Shown: positions 1 through 8,983 of the stretch, piece after piece
Layout: every line of letters starts with the position of its first letter
How positions within the stretch are numbered: position 1 is the stretch's first letter
Source of the DNA: Geomonas edaphica
GTDB taxonomy: Bacteria; Desulfobacterota; Desulfuromonadia; Geobacterales; Geobacteraceae
Assembly: GCF_004917075.1 (NCBI RefSeq)
Contig: NZ_SSYB01000001.1
Location: 1,161,478 to 1,225,477 of the forward strand
DNA length: 64,000 nt
Direction: 5' to 3'
Program-made: the position numbers and the translations under genes
The notes under the pieces: model-generated
Databases searched by the model: none
What the model was told of the DNA's origin: nothing
The model's input: only the letters and a program-made list of their open reading frames with translations

Positions 1-816
1 TTTCGCCGCGGGATCGCCTGGTTCGACAAGCGCGATCACAGAAAGATCGTCATCATCGACGGATGGTGCGTCTTCACCGGCGGCATGAACATCGCGGACG
101 TCTACTCGGGACTCGGCAAAAAAGAGACGAAGTGGCGCGACGTGGGGCTGAAGATCGAGGGTGAGGCGGGGCTCGAACTGCTCCGGCTTTTCCGGGAGAC
201 CTGGACCGAGGAGATCGGCATTGCCCCGGTCGGCTGTGACCCGGCGCCGATGCCGGAGATAACCGGCGACGCCAAGGTCATGGTGGTGAACGGCGGACCG
301 CATCACAAGCGGAGCTTCATCAGGAGCGCCTTCCGCGTCGCCATCGCCGGCGCATCCGAGAGCGTCACCATCGCGAGCCCCTATTTCGTACCCGGCCCGC
401 GCGTGATGCGCTCGCTACTGCGTGCCGCGGGGCGCGGCGTGGTAGTGAAACTGCTCCTGCCGTATAAAAACGATGTCCCCCTGGTGCGTCTGGTGAGCCG
501 GACCTACTACGCACAGCTTTTGAAAAACGGAGTGGAGATCCATGAACTGGACAGCGCCGTGCTGCACGCGAAGGTGCTCTTAATCGACGGAGACTGGGCC
601 ATGGTCGGTTCGGCGAACATGGATTTTCGAAGCTTTCACCGCAACTACGAGCTGAACGTGGTGGTGGACAGCCGCGATTTCGGGAGCCAAGTCGCGGAAA
701 TGCTCGAAGCCGACTTTGCAGGCACGCGCCGCATCGTGCTGCACGAACACGAGAAACGGGGCTGGCCCGTGCGGCTTCTGGAGCGGCTTTTCAGCCCGGT
801 CGCCTGGTTTTTGTAG
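1..816 (+). CDS. Cardiolipin synthase / phospholipase D family (5' end outside window)
   Basis: The reading frame is open from base 1, so the true start lies upstream; 271 residues are visible. Two HKD signatures of the phospholipase D superfamily are present: HRKIVIID near visible residues 14-21 followed by GWCVFTGGMN, and LHAKVLLID followed by GSANMD near residues 182-204. Enzymes with two HKD motifs and this spacing are mostly cardiolipin synthases, which join phosphatidylglycerol molecules at the inner membrane. The membrane-spanning N-terminus expected for a Cls protein would be in the missing part. A less specific PLD-type phosphatidyltransferase cannot be excluded. A hairpin follows the stop codon before mutS2. 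Confidence 0.85.
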   Translation, partial: FRRGIAWFDKRDHRKIVIIDGWCVFTGGMNIADVYSGLGKKETKWRDVGLKIEGEAGLELLRLFRETWTEEIGIAPVGCDPAPMPEITGDAKVMVVNGGPHHKRSFIRSAFRVAIAGASESVTIASPYFVPGPRVMRSLLRAAGRGVVVKLLLPYKNDVPLVRLVSRTYYAQLLKNGVEIHELDSAVLHAKVLLIDGDWAMVGSANMDFRSFHRNYELNVVVDSRDFGSQVAEMLEADFAGTRRIVLHEHEKRGWPVRLLERLFSPVAWFL

Positions 817-853
817 GCACTTAAAAGGCCGGCACATCAACAAAATCTGCAAG

Positions 854-896
854 AGGCCAAGGAGGCTGAGCGCCACAGCTCATCCCCTTGGCCTTT
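854..896 (+). terminator. Terminator-like hairpin between cls-like gene and mutS2
   Basis: A 9-bp stem AGGCCAAGG (854-862) pairs with CCTTGGCCT (886-894) and is followed by a short T run. A smaller inner GAGC/GCTC hairpin sits in the loop. The T tract is short, so termination may be partial. Confidence 0.5.
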
Positions 897-923
897 GCCT
901 GTTATCTACCCGGAGTTATCTAC

Positions 924-3260
924 ATGATCGACAAGGACACCCTCAAGCGGCTGGAATTCGACAAGATCCTCGATACCGCCGCCGCCTTTGCCCACTGCGA
1001 AGCCTCGCACCTGGGCGTATCTTCCGTCACCCCCCTCTCCGATCGCCGCGCCATAGAGGAGCGCTTGGGACTCGTGGAGGAGATCCGCAGGCTGACCAGA
1101 CAAGGCATCTCGCTTAAGCTTGCCCCCTTCGAGGACATCACGCCGCAGGTGAAGGCGGTGCGTCCGAAAGGTGCCGTCATCGCCCCGATCGCCCTGCAGC
1201 GCTTCATCCCCACCCTGCGCGTCATGACGGCGATATCGAAGCAGCTTGCCTTCAGAAACGACGTGCCGTTCCTTTTCGCCGCGGCGGGCTCCATAAGCGG
1301 TTTCCCCGATCTTCTGGAACCCCTGGAGCATACGGTGAACGAGGATGGGGAGATCCTCGACACCGCGTCGACTCTGCTCTCCGATATCCGTTCCAAGAAG
1401 AAGGGAATCACCGCGCGCATCAAGCGGCGCCTGGAGGAGATCGTGCGGGAGCGGCACACCGCGATCTTTTTGCAGGACGACTTCATCACCCAGAGGTCCG
1501 GGCGCTGGGTCATTCCGGTGCGCATGGACTCCAAGGGGATGGTGCCGGGTGTGGTGCACGACGTCTCGAACTCGGGCGAGACCGCCTTCATGGAGCCCTT
1601 GGAGATCATCGGCCTTGCCAATGAACTCGAGAACCTGGTGGCCGACGAGCGCGCCGAGGAGATCCGCATCGTGCGCCAGATCTGCGACTGGATCCGCGAG
1701 GATGCCGAGGAACTCCTCGAGCAGTTTCAGGCGCTGGTACGGCTCGATATCCTGAACTGCATCGCGACTTTGAGCGACAAATTAAGGTGCGAGACGCCGG
1801 TCATCGCCGAGCCCCCGGGGATCCTGCTAAAGTCGGCTCGCCACCCGATTCTCACCCTGTTGGGAAAGGATGTGGTGCCGCTAGACCTGGAGCTCGCCTC
1901 CGACAACAGCGTCATGGTCGTCACCGGGCCGAACACGGGAGGCAAGACCATCGCCATCAAGACCGCCGGTCTTCTGAGCGTGATGGCGCTTTGCGGCATG
2001 CCGGTCCCGGCCCACCCCGGTACGGTGCTGCCGCTTGTGCAAAAGATCCTGGTCGACATCGGCGACGAGCAGTCCATCGAGGAAAGCCTTTCCACTTTCT
2101 CTGCCCACATCTCCAAGATATCGAGCATTTTACGGGGCGCCGACCGTGGCACCCTGATCCTTCTGGACGAACTTGGGACCGGCACGGAACCGGGACAGGG
2201 GGCGGCGATCGCCTGCGCCGTGCTTAAGGAGCTGCACGACAAGGGAGCGCTCGTCGTCGCCACCACGCACTTAACCGAGATCATCGGCTTCGTGCAGCGC
2301 GAGGAAGGGATGGTGAACGCCGCCATGGCCTTCGACCGCGACCGGCTCGCGCCGCTTTACCGGCTCGTGGTGGGAGAGCCGGGCGAGTCGCACGCGCTCG
2401 AGATCGCCAGCCGCTATGGTCTCCCCGAGCGGGTGGTGGCCTTCGCCCGCGGGATGATCGGCACCATGGAGGCAGATTTCCACGCGCTGTTGCGCGACTT
2501 GAAGGGGAAACGCGAGCTGTTGGAGCAGACCCTGCGCGAGCTCGATGAGCGCGAGGAGAAACTGGCCGCTTCCGAGCGAAACCTCGTGGATCGACGCGAC
2601 GAGGCGGCGAAACTCGTGCAGGACGCCCGCGAGAAGGGGCTTTTGGAAGCGCAGGAGATCATCGCGAAGGCGAGGCGTGAGGTCGCCTCCCTCATGGACC
2701 AGGCGAAAAGGGAGAAAGCGCGCGAGGCGAAGGAAAAGCTGGACCAGGCGGCGCGCGAGGTGGAGGAAGCACTCGATCGACTCCACCCTGAGGAGAGCGT
2801 CGATCCCGATGCAATCGCGGCAGGGGACGTCCTCTTCGTCAAGCCGCTCAACTGCGACGCCACCATCCTCTCCGTAGACCGCCGCGGGGAGCGCGTGCGC
2901 GTGCGGGCCGGGAGCATGGAACTCGACGTCGCCATGGTTTCCCTGTTAAAGCCCAAGGGAAAAGAGCCGAAGAAGGTACGGAAGCAGCGCTCCAAACAGG
3001 AAACGGAGCAGGCCGAGGCGGCAAGCAACATAAACCTCCTCGGCATGCGGGTTGAAGAGGCGATCGGCGAACTGGAGCCCTTCCTGAACCACGCCTCGCT
3101 CGAGCGGATGTCCGAGGTGCGCGTGGTGCACGGCAAGGGTACCGGCGCGCTCATGAAGGGAGTGCGGAACTTCCTTTCCGGCCATCCGCTCGTCTCATCC
3201 TTCCGCACCGGCGAGCGTTTCGAGGGTGGCGACGGCGTGACCGTGGTGACGCTGCGCTAA
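924..3260 (+). CDS. mutS2: Endonuclease MutS2 (Smr-domain recombination suppressor)
   Basis: The product has 778 residues, the usual MutS2 length. It has a MutS-type core, a Walker A motif GPNTGGKT near residue 335, a Walker B region LILLDELGTG near residue 412, a long charged coiled coil around 520-640, and a C-terminal Smr domain with VVHGKGTGAL. MutS2 lacks the mismatch-recognition domain of MutS. In known members it acts on branched DNA to suppress homologous recombination, and in some bacteria on collided ribosomes. I chose ATG 924 because GGAG (912-915) lies 8 nt upstream; an in-frame ATG at 888 would add 12 residues without a good ribosome site. Confidence 0.95.
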   Translation: MIDKDTLKRLEFDKILDTAAAFAHCEASHLGVSSVTPLSDRRAIEERLGLVEEIRRLTRQGISLKLAPFEDITPQVKAVRPKGAVIAPIALQRFIPTLRVMTAISKQLAFRNDVPFLFAAAGSISGFPDLLEPLEHTVNEDGEILDTASTLLSDIRSKKKGITARIKRRLEEIVRERHTAIFLQDDFITQRSGRWVIPVRMDSKGMVPGVVHDVSNSGETAFMEPLEIIGLANELENLVADERAEEIRIVRQICDWIREDAEELLEQFQALVRLDILNCIATLSDKLRCETPVIAEPPGILLKSARHPILTLLGKDVVPLDLELASDNSVMVVTGPNTGGKTIAIKTAGLLSVMALCGMPVPAHPGTVLPLVQKILVDIGDEQSIEESLSTFSAHISKISSILRGADRGTLILLDELGTGTEPGQGAAIACAVLKELHDKGALVVATTHLTEIIGFVQREEGMVNAAMAFDRDRLAPLYRLVVGEPGESHALEIASRYGLPERVVAFARGMIGTMEADFHALLRDLKGKRELLEQTLRELDEREEKLAASERNLVDRRDEAAKLVQDAREKGLLEAQEIIAKARREVASLMDQAKREKAREAKEKLDQAAREVEEALDRLHPEESVDPDAIAAGDVLFVKPLNCDATILSVDRRGERVRVRAGSMELDVAMVSLLKPKGKEPKKVRKQRSKQETEQAEAASNINLLGMRVEEAIGELEPFLNHASLERMSEVRVVHGKGTGALMKGVRNFLSGHPLVSSFRTGERFEGGDGVTVVTLR

Positions 3261-3288
3261 AGACGACTCAAGTAGCAACGGAGGTCCC

Positions 3289-4209
3289 ATGATCATCTCC
3301 ATCATCGCGGCCATGTCGGACAACAGGGTGATCGGCGTCGACGGAAAGCTCCCGTGGGACATCCCCGCCGACCTTGCCCGTTTCCGCAACCTGACCATGG
3401 GGCATGCCGTCCTCATGGGGAGAAAGACCTTCGAATCGATAGGTCATCCCCTGGAGGGGCGCAGGAACATCGTAGTGAGCAGGACCATGGGGAAGACCGA
3501 AGGGGTCATCGTGGCGCGCACGCTGCAGGAGGGGATTGCAGCGGCAGATGGTGACGAGGAGCTCTTCATCTGCGGGGGTGAAGCGGTGTTCAGGGAGGCA
3601 CTCCCCCTTTGCCAGCGGATCTACCTCACCGTGGTGCACGGCCGCTACGAAGGTGACGTGCACTTCCCGCAGCCCCCCTGCTCGTTCGCCGAGCTGCACC
3701 GCGAGGATTTCACGGACGGAACGCCACCGACCACCTTCCTGGTCATGGAGAAGGTGGACCGTTTCGAGCCGGGGGGCGATGCCGAAGAGTTGCGCGGCAA
3801 GGGTATCGAGGCGCTGCACCGCCGGCTCTACTTCCTGGCGCGCTGCTGCTTCGGACAGGCCCAGGCGATCGAGGATTCCCCGGAAACAGCCTCCGACCTC
3901 GCCTATAGCCAGGCAAAGAGCGGAGGAGAACTCCCCGCAGCGCAAAAGCTCGCGGAAAAGGCGCTGCGCGACGCCCCTGACAACCTGCGCATCCGTCTGA
4001 ACCTCGGTCGTATCCAGATCCTGAACGGTGAAAAGGGACAGGGGCTCGAGACGCTGCGCAAGGGGGTGCAGATGGGGGGCGGGCAGGAATTCCTCTCCGA
4101 ACTTGCCAGGTGCGGCACCCGCGGCACCCCTCCCATCAAGTCGCTCCCGAGAAGCCATCCCCTGAACCGCTACCTCGGGATTTTGATGCACCGGTTGCGC
4201 GGGCAATAG
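3289..4209 (+). CDS. folA: Dihydrofolate reductase with TPR-like C-terminal extension
   Basis: Residues 1 to about 162 form a complete DHFR: LPWDIPADL with acidic D28 at the substrate site, the NADPH motif MGRKTFESIG near 43-52, and ICGGEAVF. DHFR reduces dihydrofolate to tetrahydrofolate with NADPH. The remaining ~145 residues are not part of a normal 160-residue DHFR. They are helical and contain TPR-like stretches such as AEKALRDAPDNLRIRLNLGR followed by an NGEKGQGLETLRKG helix. The frame is continuous, with no stop or restart between the parts. GGAGG lies just upstream of ATG 3289, and mutS2 ends 28 nt earlier, so the two may share a transcript. A sequencing frameshift that fused two genes is the main alternative. 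Confidence 0.9.
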   Translation: MIISIIAAMSDNRVIGVDGKLPWDIPADLARFRNLTMGHAVLMGRKTFESIGHPLEGRRNIVVSRTMGKTEGVIVARTLQEGIAAADGDEELFICGGEAVFREALPLCQRIYLTVVHGRYEGDVHFPQPPCSFAELHREDFTDGTPPTTFLVMEKVDRFEPGGDAEELRGKGIEALHRRLYFLARCCFGQAQAIEDSPETASDLAYSQAKSGGELPAAQKLAEKALRDAPDNLRIRLNLGRIQILNGEKGQGLETLRKGVQMGGGQEFLSELARCGTRGTPPIKSLPRSHPLNRYLGILMHRLRGQ

Positions 4210-4210
4210 C

Positions 4211-4320
4211 CGCCTCCCCCCTCCCTTGACGGGAGGGGGATGGGGGGTGGGTGAAGCTGCGATCTTTACCGCTGATGGCCTGTCCCCCCCTCTGCCCCCT
4301 CCCGCAAGGGGAGGGGGGGC
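4211..4320. repeat. Paired-palindrome C/G-run element between folA and recO
   Basis: Two hairpin units face each other. The first is built around CTCCCTTGACGGGAG, followed by a run of G. The second has CCCCTCCCGCAAGGGGAGGGG. The design resembles the other C/G-rich repeat units in this window (for example at 8068, 13526 and 24354), but the sequence is different. No gene is seen here. Confidence 0.55.
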
Positions 4321-4406
4321 CGCTCAGCGAGCTGAACATCAAAACGTCTTGCTCCTCTCCCCTCCCCCATTGACTCTCCCATGCACCGCATGTTACCTTT
4401 CCGGCG

Positions 4407-5045
4407 ATGAAAAACACCGAGGCTGAAGGGATAGTGCTGCGCCTCACCGACTTCGGGGAGGCGGACCGCATCGTCACCCTGTTCACCCTGGAACAGGGGA
4501 AGTTGCAGGGGGTGGCGCGCGGAGCGAAACGAAGCAAGAAACGTTTCGCCGGCGCCCTCGAGCCGTTCGCGCACCTGAAACTCCAACTGCACACGGGAAC
4601 CGGCCTCGCCACCCTCTCCAGCGCGGACATCCTCGACGTCTTCTCCGGCATCCGGGCCGATTTGAATAGAATCGGCTGCGCCGCCTACGCCTGCGAACTC
4701 GTCGAACGCCTCACCCCGGAAGACGAGCCGAGCCCGCGCCTTTTCCGCCTGCTTTACTGCTACCTGGAACGGCTGAACGAAGCCACGGCCTCCCCTTCGG
4801 ACCGGCGTTTTTTCGCGGTGAACCTCCTCAAGATCCTCGGATACCAGCCCGATCTGCGCGTCCGCGGCGTGTCGGAAGAGACCGCCTCGCTCCTCGCCCG
4901 CGCCATGCAGACCGGACGCTTCGGCGCCGTAATCTTTCCCGAGCCCCTCCTGCGCGAGGCGGACCTCCTCCTGAACCCCGCCATCGACCTGCACCTGGAT
5001 CGGGAACTTAAATCGCTCGCCTTCCTGAAGGAGTGCGGTGTCTGA
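4407..5045 (+). CDS. recO: DNA repair protein RecO
   Basis: The 212-residue product begins with the RecO N-terminal OB fold ([20 protein letters not shown]) and continues with the helical C-terminal part ([16 protein letters not shown]). RecO works with RecR and RecF to load RecA onto SSB-coated single-stranded DNA. It is slightly shorter than the usual 230-250 residues, and the zinc-binding cysteines seen in some RecO proteins are not evident. No strong Shine-Dalgarno sequence precedes ATG 4407. The gene lies between folA and dnaB with its own leader of about 200 nt. Confidence 0.9.
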   Translation: MKNTEAEGIVLRLTDFGEADRIVTLFTLEQGKLQGVARGAKRSKKRFAGALEPFAHLKLQLHTGTGLATLSSADILDVFSGIRADLNRIGCAAYACELVERLTPEDEPSPRLFRLLYCYLERLNEATASPSDRRFFAVNLLKILGYQPDLRVRGVSEETASLLARAMQTGRFGAVIFPEPLLREADLLLNPAIDLHLDRELKSLAFLKECGV

Positions 5046-5109
5046 GCGCAACCCGCCGTAATAGCATGCGAAACCGCCACGACTAACCTGCCGCAAACCA
5101 TTAATTTTG

Positions 5110-5138
5110 TTGACCCAAGCGTCGCTAACAGGTAGTAT
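5110..5138 (+). promoter_or_regulatory. Sigma-70-type promoter upstream of dnaB
   Basis: TTGACC (5110-5115), a 17-nt spacer and TAGTAT (5133-5138) match the housekeeping consensus well. It lies about 90 nt before the dnaB start, so dnaB can be transcribed independently of recO. Confidence 0.6.
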
Positions 5139-5228
5139 TCCGCCTTTGGGCCTAACCGGCTCCGGCGCTTCCTTCCGGCCCTGCCGCCCGGGACGCACCG
5201 CTTTTGCTTTTTGTTTTTGAGGACCTGC

Positions 5229-6578
5229 ATGAACCAAGCTGACATGAGAAAACTGCCGCCCCAGAGCATCGAAGCCGAGATGTCCATCCTGGGTGGCATC
5301 CTGGTGGACAACGAGGCGATAAACCGCGTGCTCGAGGTGCTAACCCCGGACGAGCTGTACCGGGAGAGCCACCGGAAGATCATGCGCGCCATGATCGAGC
5401 TAAACGAGCGAAACGAACCGTGCGACCTGATCACGCTCACCACGATCCTCCGCAAGAAGGGGGAGCTCGACGAGGTGGGTGGCGGCGCTTATCTCGCCAC
5501 GCTGGTCGACTTCGTCCCGATGGCTGCGAACATCTCCTACTACTGCAAGATCGTGAAGGAGAAGTTCATCACGCGCAAGCTCATCACCGCGGCGACCGAC
5601 ATCGTGAGCCAGGGGTTCGAGGACAAAGTCGAGGTCGAAAGCCTCCTCGACACGGCGCAGAAGGTGATCTTCGAGATCGGCGAGAACAAGCTGAAGCCTT
5701 CCTACTACAAGGTCAGCGACATCCTCAAGGACACCATCAAGAACATCGAGCTTCTCTACGAGAAGAAGGAGCTCGTCACCGGCGTCCCAACCGGCTACAC
5801 CGACCTCGACAAGCTGACCGCAGGCTTCCACGCCGGCGACCTCGTCATCATCGCGGGACGCCCTGCGATGGGTAAGACCACCTTCGCCCTGAACGTCGCC
5901 CAGTACGCGTCGGTGGACGCGGACAAGAAGTACCCCGCCGCCATCTTCTCCCTGGAGATGCCCAAGGAGCAGTTGGTTGAGAGGCTTTTGTGCTCGGCCG
6001 CGCGCGTAGACCTCACCCGTTTGCGCTCCGGGCACCTGCAGGAGAACGACTGGCCCAAGCTGATCAAAGGGGCCGGGCTCTTGCACAACTCCAAGATCTT
6101 CATCGATGACACCCCTTCCATCTCGGTCATGGAGCTCCGCTCCAAGGCGCGGCGACTCAAGGCCGAGCACGATATCGGCATCATCGTGATCGACTACCTG
6201 CAGCTCATGCGCGGCGGCGCCAACAGCGAATCGAGGCAGCAGGAGATATCGGAGATATCCCGCTCGCTCAAGGGTCTCGCCAAGGAGCTTAGCATCCCGG
6301 TGATCGCCCTTTCGCAGCTGAACCGCGGCCTGGAGCAGAGAACCGACAAGCGCCCTATGATGAGCGACTTGAGGGAGTCGGGCGCTATCGAGCAGGACGC
6401 CGACATCATCATGTTCGTCTACCGTGGCGAGGTCTACGACAAGGAGAACGAGGACCTGAAGGGTAAGGCGGAGATCATCATCGGCAAGCACAGGAGCGGT
6501 CCGATCGGCACGGTCGATCTCGCCTTCCGCGGCGAGTTCACCCGCTTCGACAATCTCAGCAACAGGGAAGAATATTAG
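5229..6578 (+). CDS. dnaB: Replicative DNA helicase DnaB
   Basis: The product has 449 residues. An N-terminal helicase-loader/primase interaction domain (PQSIEAEMSILGGIL) precedes a RecA-like domain with Walker A GRPAMGKTT and Walker B IIVIDYLQLM, then SQLNRGLE and the arginine-finger region near the C-terminus. DnaB unwinds the chromosome at the fork as a hexamer. I chose ATG 5229, which has GAGGA (5219-5223) five bases upstream, over a TTG at 5211. No intein or insertion is seen. Confidence 0.97.
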   Translation: MNQADMRKLPPQSIEAEMSILGGILVDNEAINRVLEVLTPDELYRESHRKIMRAMIELNERNEPCDLITLTTILRKKGELDEVGGGAYLATLVDFVPMAANISYYCKIVKEKFITRKLITAATDIVSQGFEDKVEVESLLDTAQKVIFEIGENKLKPSYYKVSDILKDTIKNIELLYEKKELVTGVPTGYTDLDKLTAGFHAGDLVIIAGRPAMGKTTFALNVAQYASVDADKKYPAAIFSLEMPKEQLVERLLCSAARVDLTRLRSGHLQENDWPKLIKGAGLLHNSKIFIDDTPSISVMELRSKARRLKAEHDIGIIVIDYLQLMRGGANSESRQQEISEISRSLKGLAKELSIPVIALSQLNRGLEQRTDKRPMMSDLRESGAIEQDADIIMFVYRGEVYDKENEDLKGKAEIIIGKHRSGPIGTVDLAFRGEFTRFDNLSNREEY

Positions 6579-6590
6579 TCTTCAGCAGAT

Positions 6591-6712
6591 TCCCTCCCCC
6601 GCCTGCGGGCCGAAGCCCTACGGTAGGCGAAGGCCGGGATGGGGAGGATCAGGGAGTGGGAGCGGTCCGAAGCATCGATCCCCCCTCCTCGCCTCCCCCA
6701 TCCGGGGAGGAG
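6591..6712. repeat. GC-rich inverted-repeat element upstream of the FabMG-like gene
   Basis: This intergenic segment holds GGCCGGGATGGGGAGGATCA followed at a distance by CGCCTCCCCCATCCGGGGAGG, so the two halves can pair. A smaller hairpin, CCTACGGTAGG, lies in the left half. It has the paired-arm layout of the other C/G-run elements in the window. No reading frame in it is credible. Confidence 0.5.
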
Positions 6713-6738
6713 CATACTACGCAAGGAAAGGAAACCAA

Positions 6739-8022
6739 ATGAGCAGATACCATGCAATGACCGAGGTACCGGCAACGGCCGGATTCAAGGAAGGGGACGT
6801 ACTGTTTCTTTGCGGCGAACTGTTCGGTCGCGGCTACGCAAACGGCATCGTGGACGAGGCAAAGGCCAAGGGGATGACCATCATCGGCGCCACCGTGGGT
6901 CGTCGCGACGCGGACAACACGCTGCGCGCGCTCAACGCGGAGGAACTGGCGACGGCCGAGGAAAACCTTGGTGGCAAGATCATCAACATCCCGCTTGAGG
7001 CGGGCTTCGACATGGAGCCGGGCAAGGACGGCGTGGCGCCGGTGGATCGCTTCAAGGGGGTCAAGCCGGACGACTTCGCTTCGGTCAAGCTCGATCCTTC
7101 CGAGATCGCCTACTCCAAGCAAAAAGGGACCGAGCGTTTCTGCAAAAATCTCGCGGCCGTCGTCGCCGAACTCGAGAAGATGCTTCCCGCCGGGTGCAAC
7201 CTGCTCGTGGTGCACACCATGGCTGGCGGCATCCCGCGCGCCCGCGTCTTCATGCCGATCCTGAACAAGCTCTTCAAGGGACAAGGTGACCGTTTCCTCT
7301 CCTCCGAGTCGTTCTGGACCTCCGACATGGGTAAACTGTGCGACGCGAGTTTCAACGAGGTGACCGCGGACACCTTCCGCTACCTGATCGATGCGACCAC
7401 TGGGCTTAGAGAGAAGTTCCCGGTGACCTACGCGGCATACGGCTACCACGGCACCGCGGTGCTCATCGACGGCGTCAGCACCTGGCAGTCCTACACCCCT
7501 TACCTGCAGGGGTGGGCCAAGATCCGCCTTGAGGACATCGCCATCGAGGCGTGGGAGAAGGGTATCAAGGCGACCGTGTACAACTGCCCGGAAATCCTCA
7601 CCAACTCGAGCGCCCTTTTTCTCGGCGTCGAGAACTCGCTCTACCCCCTCATGGGCGCGCTCAGAAACGAAGGGGTCGATTCGGTCGTCGCGGAGTGCCA
7701 GTCCCTGCTGCACGAAGGGACTACCGTCGACCAGCTACTGGAGATCGCCAACACCTACCTCACCTCCGAGCTCATCACCAGCACCCGCGATTTCGACAGC
7801 TGGCCGCAGCACAACAGCCCCGCGCAGCAGGAGTACATGCTGAACACTTCAGCCGAACTGATCGGCATGAACGCCGACCCGAAGGAGATCGTTTGCGCCG
7901 TTCTCTCCCGCGCCGTCTTCACCGGCGTTGGGGCGCTCATGTTTAACAGCTCCTGGGATCCGAAGGCGCCCGTTTTCTGGCTTAACCACGACATGATCGC
8001 CAAGGTCCTGGCGAAAAAGTAA
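6739..8022 (+). CDS. Putative FabMG-family enoyl-ACP reductase
   Basis: This 427-residue protein resembles, from memory, the family named FabMG, a triclosan-tolerant enoyl-ACP reductase first found by metagenomics and later seen in many Proteobacteria. That family would reduce the trans-2-enoyl-ACP intermediate in fatty acid elongation. Near the N-terminus, FLCGELFGRGYANGIVDEAK looks like a glycine-rich nucleotide-binding turn. I see no membrane segment or signal peptide. The start ATG 6739 has AAGGAAAGG upstream. A classic FabI is encoded about 10 kb downstream, so this would be a second enoyl reductase. The family assignment was not checked against a database. Confidence 0.5.
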   Translation: MSRYHAMTEVPATAGFKEGDVLFLCGELFGRGYANGIVDEAKAKGMTIIGATVGRRDADNTLRALNAEELATAEENLGGKIINIPLEAGFDMEPGKDGVAPVDRFKGVKPDDFASVKLDPSEIAYSKQKGTERFCKNLAAVVAELEKMLPAGCNLLVVHTMAGGIPRARVFMPILNKLFKGQGDRFLSSESFWTSDMGKLCDASFNEVTADTFRYLIDATTGLREKFPVTYAAYGYHGTAVLIDGVSTWQSYTPYLQGWAKIRLEDIAIEAWEKGIKATVYNCPEILTNSSALFLGVENSLYPLMGALRNEGVDSVVAECQSLLHEGTTVDQLLEIANTYLTSELITSTRDFDSWPQHNSPAQQEYMLNTSAELIGMNADPKEIVCAVLSRAVFTGVGALMFNSSWDPKAPVFWLNHDMIAKVLAKK

Positions 8023-8067
8023 CCGGACACGGGCTGGTCGCAACTCGGGGTCAGCTTACATTTGGCA

Positions 8068-8163
8068 AGGTAGGAGTGGGGGGATTTGACGCGGTGGCTT
8101 AACTGCATGCTTGGGCTAACCGCGGCTAAATCCCCCCTGCCCCCCCTTCGCAAAGGGGGGGAC
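8068..8163. repeat. Short copy of the C/G-run paired-palindrome element
   Basis: GGGGGGATTT near 8077 faces AAATCCCCCCTGCCCCCCC near 8129, followed by TTCGCAAAGGGGGG. The same terminal sequence recurs at 13526-13560, 13672-13709, 24354-24392 and 24512-24551. This copy is about half the length of the two long ones. Confidence 0.65.
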
Positions 8164-8272
8164 TCTGGGGCTCGTGCAGCGGCAGTGGCTGCTCCACGTC
8201 CCAAGTATTCGAAGAACCTTCAAGGCAAGACCACACCTTTCAAATCCCCCTGTACCTGAAGAAGGAGCACCC

Positions 8273-8983
8273 GTGGCGCACAAGGTCCTGCTGGTCGACG
8301 ACGTAAGCATGTTCCTGGAACTCGAGAAGGAGTTCCTCTCCCTCTCCGCAGTCGACATCTCCACCGCCAGAAACGGACAGGACGCCCTGCAGATATGCCG
8401 TCAGGAGCGTCCGGACCTGGTGGTCATGGACCTGCACATGCCCCTCATGGACGGCGCCGAGTGCTGCCGCGCCATAAAAAAAGACCCCCATCTCTCCAGT
8501 CCGGTGATTCTCATCGCCTCTGAAGGGAAGGAGGCCGATCGTCAGCTCTGCCTCGGGGCAGGGTGCGACGATGTGCTCACCAAACCGCTGGATCGCATGA
8601 TTTTCCTTGAAGCGGCCCGCAAATGGCTCCCTGCCGTGGACCGCCGCGACAGGAGGGGGAGCTGCCGCTTCAACGTAAAGTTCCGCGCCTTCAACCTCAC
8701 CCTCTCCGGCTACTGCATCAACCTGAGTCAGAACGGCCTTTACCTCGCCGCCGACGTGGACCTAGAGCTCGACACCATGCTGGAGCTGATCTTCGTTCTT
8801 CCCGAGCCGGTGGGGACCATCGTCCAGGCGAAGGGACGCGTCGCCTGGCTAAACACCACCAAAGCCCGCAAGAAATCCACTATCGACGAGGGGTTCGGCA
8901 TCCAGTTCGTCGACATCTCCGAAGTCGACCGGCAACGGATCGACCACTACGTCAGCACGCTGCCGCCTACCGCACGAGCTTAG
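8273..8983 (+). CDS. Response regulator with C-terminal PilZ (c-di-GMP-binding) domain
   Basis: Residues 1-125 form a CheY-like receiver with acidic pair VDD at 8-10, phospho-acceptor D53 in VVMDLHMP and the TKPLD lysine loop. Residues ~125-230 are a PilZ domain: arginines in DRRDRRGSCRF and the N-x-S-x-x-G motif INLSQNG, which together bind cyclic di-GMP. The protein probably joins phosphorelay input to c-di-GMP control of motility or surface behaviour. The GTG start at 8273 has GGAG (8264-8267) five bases upstream; longer in-frame starts run into the repeat element. No kinase is adjacent. Its 3' end overlaps the convergent gene by 17 bp. Confidence 0.9.
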   Translation: MAHKVLLVDDVSMFLELEKEFLSLSAVDISTARNGQDALQICRQERPDLVVMDLHMPLMDGAECCRAIKKDPHLSSPVILIASEGKEADRQLCLGAGCDDVLTKPLDRMIFLEAARKWLPAVDRRDRRGSCRFNVKFRAFNLTLSGYCINLSQNGLYLAADVDLELDTMLELIFVLPEPVGTIVQAKGRVAWLNTTKARKKSTIDEGFGIQFVDISEVDRQRIDHYVSTLPPTARA

